DNA from: Armigeres subalbatus
Taxonomy: Eukaryota > Arthropoda > Insecta > Diptera > Culicidae
Direction of reading: 5' to 3'
DNA: 64,000 bases
Assembly: GCF_024139115.2 (NCBI RefSeq)
Contig: NC_085141.1
Coordinates: 166,304,908 to 166,368,907, forward strand
Shown: one piece after another, positions 57,721 to 64,000 of the stretch
Layout of the letters: every line of letters starts with the position of its first letter
Position numbering within the stretch: the stretch's first letter is position 1
The notes under the pieces: model-generated
Told to the model about the DNA's origin: nothing
The model's input: only the letters and a program-made list of their open reading frames with translations
The model's database searches: none
Made by a program: the position numbers and the translations under genes

Positions 57721-58079
57721 TATTTTCTATAGTTCCCAAAGTGTCTGCGCGAGCGTGGTTCAGAGGTGAGGACTTAAGTCGAGGATTCATTCGCGTGATG
57801 TCGAGACTTATGTCTAATCACTATTCACTAAACGCACATCTGTACAGAATAAACCTTGTCGATAGCAACTTATGTAGGTGCGGAGCCGGTTATGATGACA
57901 TCGATCACGTAGTTTGGTCCTGCTCGGAAAATGACGCCTCCAGAGAGCAATTATTGGATACCCTTGTGGACCGAGGTAAACAATCCTTCAGAGAAGTTCG
58001 AGGTGTTTTGGGAGATCGTGATGTTGTCTATATGCAGGCCATTTATAGTTTTCTTTGTGCTTCTGACATCAAAATTTAA
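57721..58079 (+). pseudogene. C-terminal end of the I-clade LINE ORF2, resumed after the insert
   Basis: The frame resumes LFSIV then PKVSARAWFRGEDLSRGFIR and MSRLMSNHYSLNAHLYRINL, ending at TAA 58077-58079. It contains the C-terminal cysteine/histidine cluster CRCGAGYDDIDHVVWSC found after RNase H in I-type elements, probably involved in nucleic-acid binding. Joining it to 53831-54470 across the target duplication restores the order expected for the family, which proves the nesting. Confidence 0.88.
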
Positions 58080-58110
58080 TATTTTGTTTTTTTTTTCTTT
58101 CTTCAAAGTT

Positions 58111-58752
<642 letters not shown>

Positions 58753-59092
58753 GTTTAGTCTCTGCCTTTTTGTTCCGTAGAGTTCCACAGCTCTTGCCAT
58801 CCGGAAGATGCTCCCAGTCCAACCATATCTCGAGCACGACGACACGCCACATCGTCACTGACGCCAAATGCCCGGATGAGAAGCTGAAATTTCCTTATCC
58901 CAAATCCTAAGCCCCGTCCATTCTTGAACATTGTAAACTAACCTCGAGTCACCACGAGTACGCTGGCTCCTACCCCTCTCTTATTAACTGTATAATAAAA
59001 TGATATTGATTGTATATATCACAAAGAACCATGGCTCCGTAAAGTGTTATACACATCTAAGCCTACCAAATAAATGAACTTGGAAAAAAAAA
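58753..59092 (+). other. Remaining 3' UTR and A tail of the I-clade LINE
   Basis: Non-coding sequence ending TGAACTTGGAAAAAAAAA directly before the 3' target duplication. AATAAA-like signals are present (CAAATAAATG near 59070). Confidence 0.75.
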
Positions 59093-59202
59093 CATCCTGC
59101 ACCAAGTTTATAACAAATTTTGTTATAGAAATTTAATATAACATAATAACATATGTTAATATAATTGACCTTTCCCGTTAACAATTGTATCTTGTTTTAT
59201 TG

Positions 59203-59404
59203 TCTCAGTCGATTCTTTGGCTTATTTATTGTCAACTTTTCTTAAGAACCCATATTTTTGAAACCTCTAGCTATTTAAAAAATCGGAAACATAAACCTAA
59301 AAAGTGCTGCACGTCAAAAAATATGGGTTCTTTGGAAAAGTTGACATTAAATAATTTGACATTAAATATATTGACCTTAAATAAAACATAGAATCGATTG
59401 AGCG
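59203..59404. mobile_element. Foldback MITE with TCAGTCGATTCT ends
   Basis: The left arm (TCAGTCGATTCTTTGGCTTA ... AAGAACCCATATTTTT) pairs with the right arm (AAAAAATATGGGTTCTTTGG ... ATAGAATCGATTGAGC). The right arm has an extra tandem of three TTGACATTAAATA-like units. About 60 bp pair. Non-coding. Confidence 0.65.
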
Positions 59405-60925
59405 AATAAAATTTCATTGAAATGACCTATCAGCGACAAACCTTGTCGAGCAAGACAGATAATCACGCTTACGATCTTCTGCAAATATTCTTGACTGTGC
59501 TCCACAACCTGTTTCACCATAATCAACTCCTGAACCTTACCTAGTACTACTTTCAGATGCTTCTGTTAAAAATTTTAAAAACATATATGGAAAAGGCTTT
59601 CATACAACAATAGTTTCTCCAAAACGCAGCCAAGCCACGATGTCAAGTTATAATAAAAACAAATCAGCGATTATCACAAATTCTCGTCCAATGTGACTAC
59701 AAATTTACCAGACTATATGGCACATAGGGTTATTCCACGTATCTATGGCAGTGTTTTTATTCCCGTCACAGGAATAAGCAAGCTATTTCGCAATCGCAAT
59801 ACTTTTAGATATATTTTAGTGTTTACAATAACTTGTTGAATCAAATCTTATCTGATAATTTAACGATTTTGAAGAACGTGGTGGTACAAGATTCCTTCTT
59901 CCTAGGAAAAAAAGTTCGAAATTTGACATGGCCTCTAGTTCTAGGTGCTACTGTACAGATCTCGCCGGCTCTATAGCAATTTTCCGGCTTGTTCCACCCA
60001 TTTTTTCTCGTCTTCTTTTTTTTTCAATTCCGTTCGTGACATCAGGTTGTCTGTTGAATATATGGTCGCTGTCGTACTATCACGTGACTCTCATTTGCCG
60101 CTTTAGCGTGAGGACTACAGGGATATAAGGCTTCGGTCTCCGAGGGGAAAGATGACGAAGCTTGTTTCAATTATGTATGACGGAGTTCGTTCGTTTTTTT
60201 TTATTTTCGACTGCAGTGGAGACACCGGGGAATATTTTATGGCGTCAGCAAGGTGGCTCCGAAAGTCCGATTGGATTAAAAATTGAGGGGGTTTTCGCCG
60301 TGCCATGACTGCCATGCTGCCTCAGCTCTTAGCTGTATGACCGCAAAAGGATATTCCAACTGGGAAAGGCATCGAAGAAATTGATGGTAATTTGATAGTG
60401 CCAGTAACGTGAACCCTCTTCGGTTAGACTGCCACACACGGGTTAGAGAACTTCCGGCTCTCTGTCGTGGACGTAAGGCGCAAGAATAACCACGTTAGGC
60501 GGGAGGTGTCCTACCCTCCGCTTCTGTGGTCACGGCAACGTTTTACCACCTCCTTTTGCGATATTCCTCACGATGCTGTTGTTCATCGAACCCATCGGTT
60601 CCTTCCGGTTGTGAGGTCAGTAATGAAATTTTGATTGCAGGATCATTTCGGTGTACGTGGATACTGTTTTTGTATGTGTGCACGATACCTGTGCTTGTGG
60701 AATAGGGAATTTATTGGAATTTGATTTAATGTCTGGCTTGGTCTACCACACACCACTGCCTGGCTCTGGCGCGGTGGTCGCTGCTCGCTAGTGGAACTGC
60801 ATATAGCGCTGTGTGTTCGAAAGAGAAACCTTATAGCTGCTCAGTTGCTATATTTTTCGCAACGGTAACTTACTAAAGAACGAAGCCTGGCGCGGTGGAC
60901 CGTAGCTGAGAACCAAGACGCATGA
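59405..60925. other. Unassigned DNA, GC-richer at 59930-60540 and 60740-60920
   Basis: No clear frame, tRNA-like sequence or paired termini. The GC-richer blocks (for example TAGACTGCCACACACGGGTT at 60425-60444) could be untranslated or LTR-type sequence, but no paired LTR or primer-binding site was found in the window. Confidence 0.3.
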
Positions 60926-60927
60926 TG

Positions 60928-61150
60928 TAGGGTAAACTGGGGTAATATGCACCCCCGGGGCAAAACGACCTTTTGGCATTTTTAGAGGTGTTCCAGGATA
61001 ATTTTCAAGAATGTTTACTACTAGATCGGTAGTTCGAAATGCGAACTACATACGCTGCAGTAAATATTCTCGAAAAACTGCTGAAAATGTTCTGAAAAAT
61101 GACAAAGGGTCGTTTTGCCCCAGGGGTGCATATTACCCCAGTTTCCCCTA
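60928..61150. mobile_element. TA-flanked MITE with near-identical 40-bp inverted termini
   Basis: TA at 60928-60929 and 61149-61150. The left end GGGTAAACTGGGGTAATATG then CACCCCCGGGGCAAAACGAC pairs with the right end with about three mismatches. The 219-bp element has no coding sequence; 70-78-residue frames overlapping it are chance. Confidence 0.85.
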
Positions 61151-62048
61151 TTACGCTCTGCAGCACATTTCCCTTTTTATCGTTTCTTCCGTCGCGCCGC
61201 TTCGCTGGCTCACGAGGTGTTCTACTTTCTATGCCGCTTCAAATTGAACTTACTTGAGATGCATACATATTACATGCTGATGCCGTTTAAACACGGGCTT
61301 GCTCATTCGATGCTATGTCTGGTATAGGTCATGTCGCGAATTTTCATTTCAAATGACCTGATATGAACCAGATACTTTATCTATATCTTTACCTGATCGG
61401 TATCAGGAGCAAATTGCTGATAATAACAACAGCTTTAATTAATCTGCTGATAAAGAGAAAGCGCAGAGCAAAGATTACGGTATTTGCTAATCCCTACCTT
61501 ATGCTTTCTTTGTTCTTTACCAGCTTTGGCATTAAGAAGAATGTGAAATCCAGATAATCAAGTTGAACAAAGGTAAAATGGCACATAGTAAAAAAAAGGG
61601 CGATTCTCTGAGTGGGGAAGAATCAAGGGAAGAATACTTCCGTATACAGCATATGCTGGCGCATGAATGGTTCTGCTTTAGTAGAATTGTGATTCTATAA
61701 ATACTTGTTGCCAGTTCAATATTATTTCAATGTCAGAATGACCAGTTTCCCAAATTAGATTTTTATTTCAGAAGAAACAACAAACACAACAACAAAATAA
61801 AATTCAAACCTGACAATGACAAACAATTAAACAAAAAGTTGCATTTCGCACAGAGTTATTTTGTTCTGTAGTTATTGTCAAAAAAAATGTTTAGTACTAT
61901 GAACCTTGAAAAAACGCAAAAAAAAAAACATTCTGGTGATTGCTGCAATGCATTAAAATTAACAGAAATAAGTGTTTATTGATAGAAATATTATAATATG
62001 TTCCTCTAAAGTGCTATTTGACCTTTCATTTTTCATTTTTCTCATCAT
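61151..62048. other. Unassigned AT-rich DNA
   Basis: No boundaries or domains recognised. Confidence 0.3.
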
Positions 62049-62049
62049 T

Positions 62050-62985
62050 TTTTTAATATTAAGGGCCGAATGCCACTAGGCCGCACAAACATCAGGCCAA
62101 AAGTCATTTGGATGAATAGGTAATTTGGCCGGATGGGTCATTTGGCCAACATTTAGCTGAATAAGTCATTTGAAGTCTCACTTCTCACTTCTCACTGCGA
62201 AAAGTGAGAAATGAGAAATGAGAATAAATAATGGTTAAGAAGAGAGGCCCCTTCTCACTTCGCTTTTCTCATTGAAAAGATTATTATAATTTCATTTTTT
62301 CTCACTTCTCACCGCGTGTGAGAAAAGAGGCATGAGAAATAAAGAGTGAGAAGTGAGGTTTCTCACTCCTGATTACTTACTTCTCATGATGAAAAATTTA
62401 GAGTGAGAAGTGAGACGTGAAACATAAAAAGGGAAAAGTGCGAAGTGAGTAGTGAGATGTCTCACTTCGCACTTCCAATACTCACTTTAGACAGTGAGAA
62501 ATTAGGAGTGAGATATGAGTAGTGAGAAGTGTGAAGTAAGGCGTCTCTCTATTCACTTCTCACTCATCATTTCTCACTTTGCATTTCTCATTTCGCACTT
62601 TTCCGTATTTGCGATGAGAAGTTATAAATGGGGAGTGTCTCACACCTTACTTCTCACTCCTCATTGCTCACTGCTCACTGTGGAAAGTAAGAAGTTAGAA
62701 ATGAAAAACCTCACTCTCACTCCTCATTTCTCACTTTTAACTTTCCACAGTTGTTCTTTTTTCCAAACGACCGCTTTGGACAAAATACATTTTCGGTCAA
62801 ACGACCTATTCGGCCAAATACCCTTTTCGGAAAAACAATCTATTCGGCTGTATGATCTTTCCGGTCAAATGATTTTCGGCGTAATGGTCTGTTCGGCCAA
62901 AGGGAATATTCGGCCAAACAACTTTCGGCCTAGTGGCCTTCAGCGAAATGACATTCGAGTAAATGGTTTTCGGAAATGTCTTTGG
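62050..62985. mobile_element. Foldback-like element with GTGAGAAGTGAG core
   Basis: The left arm (62060-62170) has units such as GGCCGAATGCCACT, GTCATTTGG and TTTGGCCGG. The right arm (about 62760-62975) has the inverted forms TTCGGTCAAACGACC and TTCGGCCAAATACC. The core (62170-62750) alternates TGAGAAGTGAG and its complement CTCACTTCTCA. The architecture equals that of 48454-49219, but core sequence and size differ. The exact ends and target duplication are unclear. Confidence 0.7.
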
Positions 62986-63038
62986 AAATAACAAGGCTCA
63001 AGTGAAGGCTCGACAATAAAATAATAAAAATTGTCTAA

Positions 63039-63332
63039 CCAAATTGTTAACGGTATTAGAAACGACTGGAAATAGTTTTTATGTAGAAATTTTGGCTATC
63101 TCAGTCTTTAAAACCATTGAACGATTAGCGTTTTACTCTGCCCGACGTTTCGGCCATTGGATGTGGCCTTTTTCAAGGGAAAAATTGGTCAAAATTAGGA
63201 CAAAAACGATTGATCAATTTTTCCCTTGAAAAAGGCCACATCCAATGGCCGAAACGTCGGGCAGAGTAAAACGCTAATCGTTCAATGGTTTTAAAGACTG
63301 AGATAGCCAAAATTTCTACCCAAATTGTTAAC
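63039..63332. mobile_element. Insertion with a perfect 105-bp inverted repeat and 13-bp target duplication
   Basis: CCAAATTGTTAAC at 63039-63051 and 63320-63332 is a perfect direct repeat flanking 268 bp. Within it, 63083-63187 and 63215-63319 are exact inverted copies (105 of 105 by my reading) around a 27-base loop; 31 bases precede the left arm. The arms include CGACGTTTCGGCC and GGCCTTTTTCAAGG, words I associate with the ends of Penelope-like retroelements; that link is an inference. No coding capacity; frames on both strands are the same sequence read twice. Confidence 0.82.
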
Positions 63333-64000
63333 ATTTTATCGGGTACCGACATTCCGATGAAATCCCTGGTGAAAAAAATGATTAATTGGTGCATCGTTTC
63401 CATTCAAAACATTGAATTGATCTTTTCTGAAGTATGCGGAATCGGAATCGTCAATCCTGGAAACTAAAAATTGAATAAATTCTTTTTTTACTAGAATAAG
63501 TTAAAAGTTGCGAAGAAACGTGTTGAAAAACAACGGAAGGGTTAAAGTAACGTTGAACCACCACTTGTCGGCTCTTACTCAAGTCCCTGACTTCAAAAAC
63601 CAATGATTTTCGTCGCTTTGTACCTCAGCCAACAGTCCTGTGATGATCTCTTGTTAGACTTGTAATTGCATACAACAACGAAATAAAAGATGTTCAATAG
63701 TTACCAGAGAATATATTTGTTCTATTAGCTAGTACACTCATTCGTTGGTCACAATACATACCTGAAAAATAAAGAGAAGAGAAGCGTTAGTAACACTCAG
63801 AGTTGCAAAACTAAAATTTTCACGATTGATGTATTATTATTTTTGAAAGAAATTCCAAGAGGCGCTTTCCCTGGCCCATGAATTATACGTCAGGTAAACA
63901 ACACCCCAACCATTGATACACTAACCAAATATTTGATCCGTTTGCGAAACGTCACTCGCAGGTAGTACCAGCGTACTGGGCTTCCTGAGCTTATTGCAAT
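63333..64000. other. Unassigned DNA to window end
   Basis: No element ends, frame or RNA gene supported. Confidence 0.3.

Larger units (their letters stand above)
54458..57733 (+). mobile_element. ORF1-only LINE nested in the I-clade LINE
   Basis: Target repeats TATTTTCCATAGT (54458-54470) and TATTTTCTATAGT (57721-57733) differ at one base. The insert (54471-57720) has a 5' UTR of about 740 bp, one intact ORF (55212-56705), about 1 kb of non-coding 3' sequence and a terminal A tract. It lacks endonuclease, reverse transcriptase and RNase H. This half-LINE layout recalls mammalian HAL1. The start near 54484 (CAGTCGGACTGAACGGACG) resembles an initiator plus downstream promoter; a few preceding bases are unexplained. 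Loss of ORF2 by internal deletion is the alternative to a true ORF1-only lineage. Confidence 0.85.

Noticed and set aside
59880..60920. Possible LTR of a retrotransposon
   Set aside because: No paired LTR, primer-binding site, polypurine tract or gag/pol coding sequence in the window.
63173..63403. Matching short frames on opposite strands with the same peptide
   Set aside because: Produced by the perfect inverted repeat, not a duplicated gene.

Overview
The window looks like non-coding, repeat-dominated DNA from a mosquito, most likely genus Aedes. The evidence is a tRNA-derived SINE of the Feilai type, I-clade and Jockey-clade non-LTR retrotransposon remains, many TA-flanked MITEs, long (GT)n tracts and AT-rich unique DNA. 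I find no convincing host protein-coding gene, rRNA or functional tRNA. It could be intergenic or lie inside a large intron. Calls rest on reading the sequence only; family names are from recognition and were not checked against a database. Layout. 0-17 kb: GT-type repeat pieces, a small hAT-like element with an 8-bp target duplication (1044-1479), a palindromic-ended element (3937-5840), several inverted-repeat MITEs, a tRNA-like foldback (10527-10680), a duplicated TA-flanked element (12970-14383), and a 1.7-kb (AGATTTTT)n array that runs into a foldback-type arm. 17-28 kb: SINE pieces, a decayed I-clade fragment (minus strand, 22.1-22.4 kb), a 5'-truncated LINE 3' end with an open RNase H frame and a perfect 13-bp target duplication (23963-25068), a 2.3-kb hAT-like foldback element split by a GT-type element (25173-27461), and a SINE with an 11-bp target duplication (27604-27935). 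28-49 kb: mostly unannotatable DNA with GC-richer islands, MITEs, and broken LINE pieces on both strands (34.6, 41.9-43.7 and 44.2-44.6 kb). 48.4-49.2 kb: a foldback-like element with tandem-unit arms, a purine-rich core and a 9-bp target duplication. 49.5-59.1 kb is the best-resolved region. A full-length but dead I-clade LINE is bounded by the 10-bp duplication CATCCTGCAC. Its ORF2 is interrupted just after the RNase H domain by a second, 3.25-kb LINE that has an intact ORF1, no ORF2 and a poly-A tail. Its 3' UTR is interrupted by a 632-bp GT-type repeat. 59-64 kb: more MITEs, a second foldback-like element, and an insertion carrying a perfect 105-bp inverted repeat (63083-63319). The proteins here serve retrotransposition only: CCHC-knuckle ORF1 RNA-binding proteins, and ORF2 endonuclease, reverse transcriptase and RNase H. 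All ORF2 copies are broken or truncated; only the nested ORF1 (55212-56705) looks complete.
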